Counted from the first letter of the stretch, positions 43,475 through 52,113 are shown. The stretch is DNA of 64,000 bases from Limosilactobacillus reuteri (GCF_020784725.1 NZ_JAJGTZ010000044.1:211688-275687); one strand, 5' to 3'. Notes: a model not told the origin generated them from the letters alone. Translations and numbers: made by a program.

Positions 43475-44681
43475 AAGAACACCAATCTCAGTTGCCGAGG
43501 CACAGAAAAAGATTAACGAAATTCCCCTTAAAACAACTACCGAAACAATTCCCCTATCAGAGGCTAACCATCGGATTTTAGCTGAGGATGTCCATGCTCA
43601 TTATGACTATCCTCATTTTCGCCGAGCAGGAATGGATGGTTATGCCATTTTAGCCAGCGATGATCATGATTTTCCCCGTCAGTTCAATGTCCGGGGAGAA
43701 ATTCAAGCCGGTGCAACTTGGGATCAACCATTACAAGCGGGGGATGCGGTCCGAATTATGACTGGTGCATATGTCCCTTCTGATGTAGGAAAAGTAATTC
43801 GAATTGAAAAAACGCGGCCCGCTAAAGATGGAAATAAGGTTCAAATTATTACGACTGAAAGCAAGACTAACATTACGGAAGCCGGTACTGATGTAAAACG
43901 CGGTGATATCGTTTTAGCAAAAGACCAGGAAATAAATCCCGGTGGTCTAGCAGTCTTAACAGCTTTTGGTGTTCAAGAAGTAACAGTTTATAAAAAACCA
44001 CGAATTGCAATTATCTCCACTGGAACTGAATTATTAGGACCTAATGCCACAATTGAGCCGGGAAAGATCTTTAATAGTAATGGCATTATGCTAAAAAATC
44101 TGGTAGAAGAAACTGGTGGGATTGTTGATTTTGAAACCCAATTACCAGATGATGCTGATCTTATCAAGCAGACCCTTGAAGAACAAATGGCAACTCATGA
44201 AATTGTAATTACTGATGGTGGTGTTTCAGTTGGTGATTTTGATTTTATTGGAGATGAGGCACGTAAAGCTGATGAATTGCTTTTTAATAAGATTAAACAA
44301 CGACCAGGCAGCGTTACGACTGCCTTTGTTCAAAATAACACGTTAATAATGGCCCTTTCTGGAAATCCAGGAGCTTGTTTTACTGGCTTTTACCTTTACA
44401 TGGAACCGCTGATTCGACGTTATCAACATCAAGCAAGCCGAATTAAGCAAGTACGGGCAATATTAGCTGCCCCCTATAATAAAACAAACGGGTTCGACCG
44501 TTACCTTCGTTGTACTTATGAATTCAAAGACAATCAATTTTATGTTTATCCAAATGGAATCAACCGCTCCGGCTCATTAGCTAACCTCCAGACAACAACC
44601 TGTTTAGCACTGATTCCGCATAGTACTACTCCAATGAAGGTCGGAACGGAGACAGACGCATGGCTATTACCCTTCAAATAA
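43464..44681 (+). CDS. moeA: Molybdopterin molybdenumtransferase
   Basis: A 405-residue four-domain enzyme inserting molybdate into adenylated molybdopterin. Key segments are RAGMDGYAI (about 55-63), IMTGAYVPS, STGTELLGP and TDGGVSVGDFDFI (about 250-262), and LSGNPGACFTGF near 300. The ATG at 43464 has an aaaggaag site and overlaps moaB by 11 bases; an earlier in-frame ATG lies inside moaB without a site. Confidence 0.93.
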   Translation: MLTRRTPISVAEAQKKINEIPLKTTTETIPLSEANHRILAEDVHAHYDYPHFRRAGMDGYAILASDDHDFPRQFNVRGEIQAGATWDQPLQAGDAVRIMTGAYVPSDVGKVIRIEKTRPAKDGNKVQIITTESKTNITEAGTDVKRGDIVLAKDQEINPGGLAVLTAFGVQEVTVYKKPRIAIISTGTELLGPNATIEPGKIFNSNGIMLKNLVEETGGIVDFETQLPDDADLIKQTLEEQMATHEIVITDGGVSVGDFDFIGDEARKADELLFNKIKQRPGSVTTAFVQNNTLIMALSGNPGACFTGFYLYMEPLIRRYQHQASRIKQVRAILAAPYNKTNGFDRYLRCTYEFKDNQFYVYPNGINRSGSLANLQTTTCLALIPHSTTPMKVGTETDAWLLPFK

Positions 44682-45151
44682 TCGGTCATAAAAAAAGTGG
44701 CAAGACTCTTATCACTACAGCCTTAATTAAAAGACTTTCAAAAGAAGGATATCGGGTAGCAGCTCTTAAGCATGATGCCCATAATGATGCAATGGATGTG
44801 CCAACTACTGACAGTGCGAGAATGAGTAGCGCTGGAGCTAAACAGGTTATTTTACAATCTGCGACTGAATTTTTCTTTCATCAAAAAAGTAATGTGCCGT
44901 CTTTAACGGAAATGGTTGAGTTATTAAGTGTCGACAATGATTTTGTCTTGATTGAAGGTCATAAGGAAGCCACTCAATATCCGCAAATTTTATTATTAAA
45001 GCCTGGCGAAGATCCTACCAATATTGCCCCTATTCCACCGCTTAAAACAGGTAGTATCTTTAGGGGAATAAATGCGGACTTACTAGGAAAAGACGTAATT
45101 GTAAATTGGTGTTACGACTATTTAAGACACAGTAAAAGGAGGATAAGATGA
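44660..45151 (+). CDS. mobB: Molybdopterin-guanine dinucleotide biosynthesis GTPase MobB
   Basis: A 163-residue P-loop protein with GHKKSGKT (about residues 9-16), DAHNDAMDVPTTDSARMSSAG in the middle and VLIEGHKEA (about 96-104). It assists MobA in making bis-MGD. Overlaps moeA by 22 bases. Confidence 0.9.
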   Translation: MAITLQIIGHKKSGKTLITTALIKRLSKEGYRVAALKHDAHNDAMDVPTTDSARMSSAGAKQVILQSATEFFFHQKSNVPSLTEMVELLSVDNDFVLIEGHKEATQYPQILLLKPGEDPTNIAPIPPLKTGSIFRGINADLLGKDVIVNWCYDYLRHSKRRIR

Positions 45152-45720
45152 TTGGACTAGTATACGCAGGCGGTAAATCTAGCCGGTTTGGTAAAGATAA
45201 AGCTACTTATCGTGTTCCCGGATTACCAGCTACTAATGTACAGTTAGCAGTCGAGAAATTAACGCCCCTTTGTCAGCGGATCGTTGTTTGTGCTAATGAA
45301 ATAAATCAAGCACATATAGTAAAGTTAGTTGGCCAGGTACCAGCTGTGCAGATTATCTGTGATATTCCTCCTTACGACTGCCATGGTCCCCTCTCAGCAA
45401 TTATTGCTTGTACTAACCAATTTTCCATTGCTCAGGATTATTTAACCCTGGCTGTTGATTATCCATATATCACCAAAAACTCACTTGCCGTTCTTGCACG
45501 TACATCTAGTTCTTATATTGCAACAAGTCAGCACAATCACTATTCATTAGCTCATTTTTCAATTAGCAATGAACAAGTTACTACTTGGGTTGATAATAAT
45601 GACGACTGGCGATTACGTAGTTTTATCACTAATAAGTGCGTGTGCCACCCCCTTACGTATCGCTCAAGTAACGAATTTTCAAATTTAAACTATCGTGAGG
45701 TCGATTTAAATGAAAAGTAA
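45148..45720 (+). CDS. mobA: Molybdenum cofactor guanylyltransferase
   Basis: A 190-residue nucleotidyltransferase with the N-terminal YAGGKSSRFGKDKA GTP-binding signature, the metal site in LAVDYPYIT (about 105-113) and GPLSAI. It attaches GMP to Mo-molybdopterin for NarG. Overlaps mobB by 4 bases. Confidence 0.9.
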   Translation: MIGLVYAGGKSSRFGKDKATYRVPGLPATNVQLAVEKLTPLCQRIVVCANEINQAHIVKLVGQVPAVQIICDIPPYDCHGPLSAIIACTNQFSIAQDYLTLAVDYPYITKNSLAVLARTSSSYIATSQHNHYSLAHFSISNEQVTTWVDNNDDWRLRSFITNKCVCHPLTYRSSNEFSNLNYREVDLNEK

Positions 45721-45994
45721 AGATTCAATGACAAATCCTGATTTTCAAAAGCTCATTTCCCTTGTTTTAAATGACTTAACAATTAGACGAACAATGCTAG
45801 AAAATCGGGAACAAGAAGTAAACCAACAAATGAGTTCGCTGGAAAAAGATGCGGAGTTAGAACAACTGGACGACCAAATTCAACAGATTCAAGCTGATTT
45901 TGATCATTACCGCGAATTTCAGGATCCGGAATTTGATTTTAGTGCAACCAAGTATTTCCAGGGACCATCGATGGGATTACCACGACATTCTTAA
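45710..45994 (+). CDS. Unrecognised 94-residue coiled-coil protein at the end of the moe-mob operon
   Basis: A small acidic protein overlapping the end of mobA by 11 bases, with a GAGG site, so it is translationally coupled to the operon. Residues about 20-65 form a likely coiled coil rich in Glu and Gln. The C-terminus is F/D/G-rich (FQDPEFDFSATKYFQGPSMG). I recognise no family. It is not NreA, which is larger and GAF-like. A cofactor-insertion or nitrate-locus accessory role is only inferred from position. Confidence 0.55.
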   Translation: MKSKDSMTNPDFQKLISLVLNDLTIRRTMLENREQEVNQQMSSLEKDAELEQLDDQIQQIQADFDHYREFQDPEFDFSATKYFQGPSMGLPRHS

Positions 45995-46003
45995 AACTCA
46001 GAC

Positions 46004-46045
46004 GGCAGGGCTAAAGAAGCAGAGCTTTTCTTAGCCCTGCCTTTT
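46004..46045 (+). terminator. Terminator of the moeB operon
   Basis: The strong hairpin ggcagggctaa / ttagccctgcc ends in TTTT, separating this operon from nreBC. Confidence 0.8.
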
Positions 46046-46144
46046 AAGTGGGCCAGCGTTGCTTCTACCTAAAGAAAGCGTTATTATATAAAATAGGAAT
46101 ATTATGATGACAATTGGGGAATTTTATTGGGGAGGAAGCAGATC

Positions 46145-47203
46145 GTGCTTGAAACAGCTAATTGGATACAAAAATATTTTAATCAATCACCAGATGCAAT
46201 CTTCTTATTTAAAAATGATGATCTTTTAGTTAGTAATGAGCCGGCACAGCGGTTAGTTACTATGCTTAATTTAGATATTAATTACCTACTGCAAATTGGT
46301 AAAAATGCTTGGTCACAACTAGAAAATGATGATTGTGCTTCATGTTTGATTAAAAAGCGGTTAATGGGAGCTACAGTTCCGATAACGTTTCACTCCAATG
46401 CTACTCATCCTTTTCATTTTTCAATGGTTTATCGTCCTCTTGCCGATAAAGAAAATGTCTTTGCCCTGACTCTTGAAAATCGTGAGCAACAGCAACGCCT
46501 TTCTCAGGTTGAAGAGCACCGAATTCTCAATCAATACGTAAATGAAGCACACGAAAAGGAACGGCAAAAAATCTCACAGGATCTTCACGATAGTGTTGCA
46601 CAGGGAATCTATGCAGCAATAATGGGTATTCAAAGATTAGCAACAGTTCAAAATCAAAGGGACCCTGAGCAGTTTCAATCAATGAGTGCTGCAATTGAAA
46701 AGCAGCTACAAACGACTCTTAAAGAAATTAAAGAGCTCGCTCTTGATATTCGTCCCTCAGTTCTCGATAATTTTGGCTTAATTCCGGCAATCAAAGCTTT
46801 AGCGAAACGTCTTCAAAACAGTACAGGAATCACAATTGACGTTATAGCCCTTACCTCTGCCGAAAAACTGCAAAAAAATATTCAAAATGTTCTTTACCGA
46901 ATTACACAAGAGGCAATTAATAACGCAATTAAGCATGCTCATTCAACAGAAATAAGTATTATTGTTACGAACCATAATAGTTACCTTCAGTTAGAGATTC
47001 TTGATAATGGTACTGGATTTGATATTGATCAGCATAGTGGATTTAATGGGCATTCACTTGGATTAATGAATATGAATGAACGCGTTAAGGCATATAACGG
47101 AGCCTTTACAATTACATCAAAAATTAATAAGGGAACGACAGTCAAGGTAAAGTTTCCCTATAATAATGCTTTAAATAAGGATATGGTGAGAACAAATGTA
47201 TAA
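46145..47203 (+). CDS. nreB: NreB-like sensor histidine kinase
   Basis: A 352-residue soluble kinase of the HPK7/NarX-type group. An N-terminal PAS-like domain (about residues 10-125) contains DDCASC (about 63-68), the only two Cys in the protein. A HisKA_3 dimerisation helix follows with phospho-acceptor His in SQDLHDSVAQG (about 151), then an HATPase_c domain with NAIKHAH and DNGTGFD. Staphylococcal NreB senses oxygen through a [4Fe-4S] cluster held by four Cys; here one CxxC is missing. GTG 46145 with a ggggagg site is the likely start. Overlaps nreC. Confidence 0.82.
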   Translation: MLETANWIQKYFNQSPDAIFLFKNDDLLVSNEPAQRLVTMLNLDINYLLQIGKNAWSQLENDDCASCLIKKRLMGATVPITFHSNATHPFHFSMVYRPLADKENVFALTLENREQQQRLSQVEEHRILNQYVNEAHEKERQKISQDLHDSVAQGIYAAIMGIQRLATVQNQRDPEQFQSMSAAIEKQLQTTLKEIKELALDIRPSVLDNFGLIPAIKALAKRLQNSTGITIDVIALTSAEKLQKNIQNVLYRITQEAINNAIKHAHSTEISIIVTNHNSYLQLEILDNGTGFDIDQHSGFNGHSLGLMNMNERVKAYNGAFTITSKINKGTTVKVKFPYNNALNKDMVRTNV

Positions 47204-47849
47204 CGTTTTAGTTGCAGACGACCACGCAATTGTTCGCTCAGGAATTTCATACTTAGTCGATCTTCAACCGAATTTTACGGTGGTTGATGGGACAGCGAGT
47301 GGAACTGATACATATATTCGAGTTGAACAAGGCGGAATTGATATCTTAATTATGGATTTAAGTATGCCCCCTGGCGAAAATGGCCTAATTACTACTCGTC
47401 GAATCCATGATAAGTTTCCCAAAGTTAAAATTATCATTCTCTCGATGCATGAAGAACAGGAATATATCAACAAGGCAATGGCAAATGGCGCAATGTCTTA
47501 TATTTTGAAAAGTTCACCAGATATCGAAATTGTTAATGCCCTAAAACATGTTATAAATGGCGAGAAATATCTTGATGCAAATATCATTGTTAGTAAGACA
47601 GATATTAAAGAAATAAATGCATCTGGCAACACCTTAAAACTAAAAGGCTACAATAGTCTTTCAAAAAGGGAGAAAGAAGTTTTTCCCCTCATTGCTTTAG
47701 GGTATTCAAATAAAGAGATCTCACAAAAGATGTTTATCTCAACAAAGACAGTAGAAGCACATAAAGCAAATATTTCGCGCAAACTTCATTTACATGGTCG
47801 AGTTGAGCTGGTACAATATGCTATTCATCACCATTTAATTGACTTTTAA
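47196..47849 (+). CDS. nreC: NreC-like LuxR-type response regulator
   Basis: A 217-residue NarL-family regulator. The receiver domain has DDH (about residues 8-10), phospho-acceptor Asp in MDLSMPPGENG (about 54) and Lys in YILKSS. The C-terminal LuxR helix-turn-helix is LSKREKEVFPLIALGYSNKE...STKTVEAHKANISRKL (about 153-190). With NreB it should activate nar genes under anaerobic conditions. The TTCCCTAAT-type sites in this locus are candidate targets. Confidence 0.88.
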   Translation: MYNVLVADDHAIVRSGISYLVDLQPNFTVVDGTASGTDTYIRVEQGGIDILIMDLSMPPGENGLITTRRIHDKFPKVKIIILSMHEEQEYINKAMANGAMSYILKSSPDIEIVNALKHVINGEKYLDANIIVSKTDIKEINASGNTLKLKGYNSLSKREKEVFPLIALGYSNKEISQKMFISTKTVEAHKANISRKLHLHGRVELVQYAIHHHLIDF

Positions 47850-47853
47850 CTAG

Positions 47854-47893
47854 CGGGGATTCTGAATTAGGAAGAATCCCCGATTTTATTTAT
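47854..47893 (+). terminator. Terminator of nreBC
   Basis: The hairpin cggggattct / agaatccccg is followed by attttattt. Confidence 0.75.
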
Positions 47894-47944
47894 TTCGATG
47901 TTTTTCTACAATAAAGAAAATACGCTTAAAGGAGTGGATTTCTA

Positions 47945-48217
47945 ATGGCTACGAACCTCAGTCGGGATGATGAATTACGAGGAATTCTTAGTGATATTGC
48001 TCGCAAACGCTTTACTAATAGTCGACAAGTTAATCCTGTTTCTAACCTATTTTTAACAACTAAATACGCCATTGAAAAACAATATATTTCTGGAGCAGTT
48101 ATCGACGCATCATTTAGTTCAACATTAGCAGAGATAAATTTAAAAAATGCTGTTTTAACTGATCGCGGTCGTAATAAGCTTGCACAACTTCTTGCTCAAT
48201 CAACAAAGGAGAATTAA
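47945..48217 (+). CDS. Unrecognised 90-residue protein, nitrate-locus cassette gene 1
   Basis: Starts at an ATG with a ggagtgg site, 51 bases after the nreC terminator. It is mixed alpha/beta: a helix (DDELRGILSDIARKRF), a middle segment (YAIEKQYISGAVIDASF) and a final LTDRGRNKLAQLL that resembles the recognition end of small winged-helix proteins. The winged-helix idea is tentative. It lies 5 bases before the next gene, with which it clearly forms an operon. Confidence 0.5.
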   Translation: MATNLSRDDELRGILSDIARKRFTNSRQVNPVSNLFLTTKYAIEKQYISGAVIDASFSSTLAEINLKNAVLTDRGRNKLAQLLAQSTKEN

Positions 48218-48222
48218 TTAAG

Positions 48223-49191
48223 ATGGACATTCAAAATAAGCTAAAACGAGATTACGAAAATAAATCGATCTATACTGCAGGCTTTTACGCAGATCCAGAT
48301 AATGAACTTGCAAATCGTAGAAAATTATTTGATGCCTTAAAATCATTAGTCGAGAATCAAGAAGCAACAACCCCGTTTGCCTTACAAATCATGCTTACAA
48401 ATGGTGAAATTAATGTAATGCCCCTCGGCCTTGTTGATCTTGATGAACTTAAAAAATATGAAAATGAACAACGGTCCAAGCACGGTCTAGATGAACATAA
48501 CGATGATATTCCTCTTCTAATTCAATATGCCCCTCATGTAGAGAAAAAAGAAGTGGTTAAAAAAAGAATAGGCACCGTTCAAGATCTTTTCACAAACTTT
48601 AATGAACAAATTGAAAAAATATGGCAAACTGTTAAGGAATTTATGCAAGATAATTTTGCTTTACTAATGATTATCGAAAAGGATTTGATTGCAGATAGTC
48701 AGAATGTGATGCAAGAGTATCAGATCACTTTTTCTAAGATGACTGAGGCGGAACGAAAAGAAAAGCTGGGATTTAGTGTTCCAGAAAATGAAATTAACCA
48801 ATTCAGCCACTATATGGCTGATATGCATGAAGTTCAAGCAATCGTATTATCTGCGGGAGCCTTTGCTAACCATGAGCTTCTTGGTAAAAATTCCTTTACT
48901 GAAATGATAAGCGATAATATTCGACGGAGTACCCTCTTTTGGGTTCTTGATAATACCTTCTACGAAATTTATTACTATTTCTACATGAGCAATGACAACG
49001 AGAAGCTACATAAGCGACTTAAACATCAACGAGAAGCTCTTATCGTTAATATGCGTAATGATGCTTTTCACCGTGCACAAGAATTTACTGAGAAGCAAGT
49101 AAAAAATGTTGATTTTAATGAGTATTTCAGTGATATCTTCATCCCCGTTGCTGGACAAATAATTGCTGAAGTAAATAAATTTAAGGACTGA
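48223..49191 (+). CDS. Unrecognised 322-residue soluble protein, nitrate-locus cassette gene 2
   Basis: A strong AAAGGAG site precedes the ATG. The protein is acidic and mostly helical, with no signal peptide, membrane segment, P-loop or Cys motif. An N-terminal domain (about residues 1-110) with FALQIMLTNGEINVMPLG is followed by a long helical region (about 115-322) containing MADMHEVQAIVLSAGAF and an aromatic stretch (FYEIYYYFYM). No family is recognised. It is tightly packed between cassette genes 1 and 3. Confidence 0.5.
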   Translation: MDIQNKLKRDYENKSIYTAGFYADPDNELANRRKLFDALKSLVENQEATTPFALQIMLTNGEINVMPLGLVDLDELKKYENEQRSKHGLDEHNDDIPLLIQYAPHVEKKEVVKKRIGTVQDLFTNFNEQIEKIWQTVKEFMQDNFALLMIIEKDLIADSQNVMQEYQITFSKMTEAERKEKLGFSVPENEINQFSHYMADMHEVQAIVLSAGAFANHELLGKNSFTEMISDNIRRSTLFWVLDNTFYEIYYYFYMSNDNEKLHKRLKHQREALIVNMRNDAFHRAQEFTEKQVKNVDFNEYFSDIFIPVAGQIIAEVNKFKD

Positions 49192-49195
49192 TACT

Positions 49196-50104
49196 GTGAA
49201 TTTAACGCCAGATGAACGGTTGGTAGATGCATTAACAACCGTTATTTATCAATATCCACCAATGGTTCGCGAAATGATTAACTTGAGTACTGGTGAAGAA
49301 GAACGGCGGCTAAGGTTGTCGCTTTTTGAGGCTTTTAGTTATTTCAACGAAAAAGATCTCACAATTGATCAAATTACAGCTGCTCAACTACCAGAACTTT
49401 TGGCATTAGCGACTCATTTGAATCCTCCTTCTTTTCAGCCAAATAACCTAACTCCTGGGGAATTTGCTAGTCAAAAGGCGTATTCATACGTTGCAAACTA
49501 CTTAATGAATCGCTTTGTCCGTTCGCTAAGGACTGTGGGTAATCCTCCTCAGGTAATTGAGGAATTGACAACTGACGCTGGGGATGTGATGCTATCACAG
49601 ATTCAGCGACTACAATTTAACTATAATCAGCAATTTAAGGTAGCTGACTATTTAGCAGATGTTAAAGCACGATGGGGATTACTTGGAGCAATGACTGCAA
49701 AACAAAGTGCCGTCCTTAGCGGAGCAGAAAAGGAAATTGTTTCACTTGCAGGACAAATTGGTCAAGCCTTTGGCACTGCTAGTTATATTACACATGAGTT
49801 TCAACAGCTTAGTAATGACCCCGACTCGTTTGTAAAGATGATAACGAGTGGTCAGTATCCCCTGGCACTTTTATTCGCGCGCCAACAGAATCCACAATGG
49901 TTTAGTAATTTCTTCTCTTCAGATCATCGTCCTTCACAAGCGATGTTTAATCAAGCTTATGAATTATCGTTGAAACAGCTTCATGAGGTCAAACAATTGA
50001 CTGCTGATATCTTCTCCCAGTTAATTCTTGATATTAAAGTATTGCCAGCTGGTCAAACTCAGGATGAATTGTTTAGATTAGTTGAAAAATTAAAAAAAGA
50101 ATAA
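49196..50104 (+). CDS. Divergent polyprenyl-synthetase-like protein lacking the Asp-rich motifs
   Basis: A 302-residue all-helical protein starting at GTG 49196 (aaggac site). Several segments run parallel to trans-isoprenyl diphosphate synthases such as IspA: KARWGLLGAMTAKQSAVLSG corresponds to the KTGALI...LGA..AG helix, IGQAFGTASYI to IGLAFQVQDDI, and ITSGQYPLALLFA to the KSTYPALLG segment. Neither DDxxD motif is present: the second would fall at HEFQQ. If homologous, it is probably not catalytic and might bind an isoprenoid such as menaquinone. This is my reading by eye and needs profile or fold comparison. No other family is recognised. Confidence 0.45.
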   Translation: MNLTPDERLVDALTTVIYQYPPMVREMINLSTGEEERRLRLSLFEAFSYFNEKDLTIDQITAAQLPELLALATHLNPPSFQPNNLTPGEFASQKAYSYVANYLMNRFVRSLRTVGNPPQVIEELTTDAGDVMLSQIQRLQFNYNQQFKVADYLADVKARWGLLGAMTAKQSAVLSGAEKEIVSLAGQIGQAFGTASYITHEFQQLSNDPDSFVKMITSGQYPLALLFARQQNPQWFSNFFSSDHRPSQAMFNQAYELSLKQLHEVKQLTADIFSQLILDIKVLPAGQTQDELFRLVEKLKKE

Positions 50105-50113
50105 TTTAAAACT

Positions 50114-50157
50114 AAAAATGGAGATTAAGGAAGAATTATCCTCATCTCCATTTTTTC
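50114..50157. terminator. Bidirectional terminator between the cassette and narK
   Basis: The hairpin aaaaatggagat / atctccattttt lies between convergent genes. Confidence 0.8.
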
Positions 50158-50163
50158 AATGTA

Positions 50164-51357
50164 TTATTTAACGATGTGAACATCACCATGAATGTAATGT
50201 TTCCATAAAGCAAACCAGCAAATTATCCCAGTTAATGCTAAGAGCGTAATTCCAAGTTCATAACTACCTGTCCATTGGTAAATATAACCAATAATTAGTG
50301 GTGGAAAGAAGCCTCCTAAGCCACCGACAGCTCCAACGAAACCAGTAACTGCTCCCGTATTACCTTGGGATACATATGGAACCATTTTGAAGACAACCCC
50401 GTTACCGATTCCTGCAGAAAGACCAACCAGAACAATCCCTGCGATAAACATGAATTGATTATGAAAACTAAGCATAATCCAAATAGCAAAAATAACGATT
50501 GCTACAAAGACCCATTGTAATAATGCCATTGGGCGTTTTCTATCGGCAAGGTAACCACCAAATGGACGAACTAACGTACATACAAAAGCAAATAATGCTG
50601 AATAAAGGCCGGCAGTAACAGGAGTATAATGAAACATCCCTGTCAAGAACGTTGGCGTTAAGTTTGTAAATGCAACAAATAAACCGAAAGTCAAGAAGTA
50701 AAATAGTGATAGATACCATGTTCCACTGTCTGTGGCAACAGACAATGCACCCTTAATCGTTTTACTTTTATCAACTGGCATTTCCTTACAAAAGACTGCG
50801 AAAAGAACACCAAAGATTACTGTGAGAATAATCAAAAAGTAGTAAACACTATCAAATCCCGCTGCCTTGGAAATATAAGGTAAAGTCATGGCAGCCACAG
50901 CATTTCCCATGTTCCCCATCGAAACGATCCCTAGGGCTAGTCCTTGCTGTTCTGGCGGAAACCAAACTGAAGCATAAGAAACCCCAACAGCAAATGATGT
51001 TCCTGACATCCCAACAAGCAATGCGGCAAAGAGCAACATTCCGAATGAATGGACATGCGGGATCATGATTAGTGGAATCAAAATAAAGGCCATTAAGATC
51101 AAATAAACTTTTTTACCGCCGTAACGATCACTTAAGATCCCCACTGGAATTCGCATAATTGATCCTAAAAGGACTGGCGTTGCTAATAACAACGTTCGCT
51201 GCGATACATCCAAGTTAAACATCTCAGCGACCTGGGATGCAAGTGGCGCAAAGTTAGACCACGACATAAAACAAACAATCATTGCAAGCGTGGAGAGGAT
51301 TAATGCAGTATAAGCATTTCGCCTACTCCCATGAGCAACATCTTTAACATCTGACAT
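50164..51357 (-). CDS. narK: NarK-type nitrate/nitrite transporter (MFS)
   Basis: A 397-residue twelve-helix major-facilitator protein. It has the loop motif GILSDRYGGKKVY after helix 2 (about residues 74-86) and the nitrate-signature-like Gly-rich helices GMSGTSFAVGVSY (about 117-129) and GAVGGLGGFFPP (about 325-336). It imports nitrate and exports nitrite for NarGHI. The ATG at 51357 has an AGGAGG site. Last gene of moaE-moaD-narK. Confidence 0.9.
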   Translation of the reverse strand: MSDVKDVAHGSRRNAYTALILSTLAMIVCFMSWSNFAPLASQVAEMFNLDVSQRTLLLATPVLLGSIMRIPVGILSDRYGGKKVYLILMAFILIPLIMIPHVHSFGMLLFAALLVGMSGTSFAVGVSYASVWFPPEQQGLALGIVSMGNMGNAVAAMTLPYISKAAGFDSVYYFLIILTVIFGVLFAVFCKEMPVDKSKTIKGALSVATDSGTWYLSLFYFLTFGLFVAFTNLTPTFLTGMFHYTPVTAGLYSALFAFVCTLVRPFGGYLADRKRPMALLQWVFVAIVIFAIWIMLSFHNQFMFIAGIVLVGLSAGIGNGVVFKMVPYVSQGNTGAVTGFVGAVGGLGGFFPPLIIGYIYQWTGSYELGITLLALTGIICWFALWKHYIHGDVHIVK

Positions 51358-51401
51358 AATCAAGTCCTCCTATTGTAGTTCTAACTGTCTTCTAGAATAC
51401 T

Positions 51402-51647
51402 CTAGCCACCACTAACCGGCGGAATAATTGCGATCTCATCATTGGCTTTTAAGCTAATTATCTCTGCGTTAACAAATTCTTGATTAAGCGCTATCCGCGA
51501 ATTTGCTAAAGTTGATGTCAGTTGCGGTGCCCGCTGGCTAATTTGCTTAAGAAGGTCGTCTACTCGAATAGGGTTAGCAATGTCAAGAGTAATAGATGGC
51601 CCTAACTGATCTTGTAAAAACGCAAACAATTTAACGTTAATTTCCAT
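51402..51647 (-). CDS. moaD: Molybdopterin synthase small (sulfur-carrier) subunit
   Basis: An 81-residue beta-grasp protein ending in Gly-Gly (IIPPVSGG), the tail adenylated by MoeB and thiocarboxylated. ATG 51647 overlaps the moaE stop codon (TAATG). Confidence 0.92.
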   Translation of the reverse strand: MEINVKLFAFLQDQLGPSITLDIANPIRVDDLLKQISQRAPQLTSTLANSRIALNQEFVNAEIISLKANDEIAIIPPVSGG

Positions 51648-52051
51648 TAGTTTCCCCACCTTACCTTATCTGTATCATATTCCTTTTTCCAAATTGGTAC
51701 TTCATGCTTAAGTGTATCAATCACATGTTGACACCATTTGAATGCTTCTGCACGATGCGGAGCCGCCACACCTACGAATACCGCGATATCAGTAAGCGCT
51801 AATTCGCCAGTCCGATGAGCGACAACAACGCGTCCTCCTTGTTTTTCAATCGGTGCTGCAATTTTTTCTAATTGTTTTTCCGCCATGGGATGATAAGCTG
51901 AATACTCAATCTTAGTAGTCTCGATCTTGCCAGTCCATTGACGAACAGTGCCGACAAACATATCAATTCCTCCGTACTCTGGAGCGACGAGCTGTTTATA
52001 CATCTCACTTACATCAATGGGTTCATCGCTTATTCGTAAATAATGCAACAA
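51647..52051 (-). CDS. moaE: Molybdopterin synthase catalytic (large) subunit
   Basis: About 134 residues. It shows GGIDMFVGTVRQWT (about 27-40), the active-site region HRTGELALTDIAVFVGVAAPHR (about 81-102) and VPIWKKE near the C-terminus, with the catalytic Lys. The start is one of two adjacent TTG codons (52051 or 52048); spacing to GGTGA favours the second. Divergent from the flavodoxin gene. Confidence 0.9.
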   Translation of the reverse strand: MLHYLRISDEPIDVSEMYKQLVAPEYGGIDMFVGTVRQWTGKIETTKIEYSAYHPMAEKQLEKIAAPIEKQGGRVVVAHRTGELALTDIAVFVGVAAPHRAEAFKWCQHVIDTLKHEVPIWKKEYDTDKVRWGN

Positions 52052-52113
52052 TAATCACCCGCCTTTATCATGCTTATTATTACACACGATAATAGTTCTT
52101 TAGAATTAGTCAA

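Noticed and set aside
46145..50104. ComQXPA-like pheromone system (NarL-type kinase/regulator plus a prenyltransferase-like protein)
   Set aside because: The kinase is soluble, not a membrane receptor. No short ComX-like precursor is seen, and the prenyltransferase-like protein lacks the catalytic Asp motifs.
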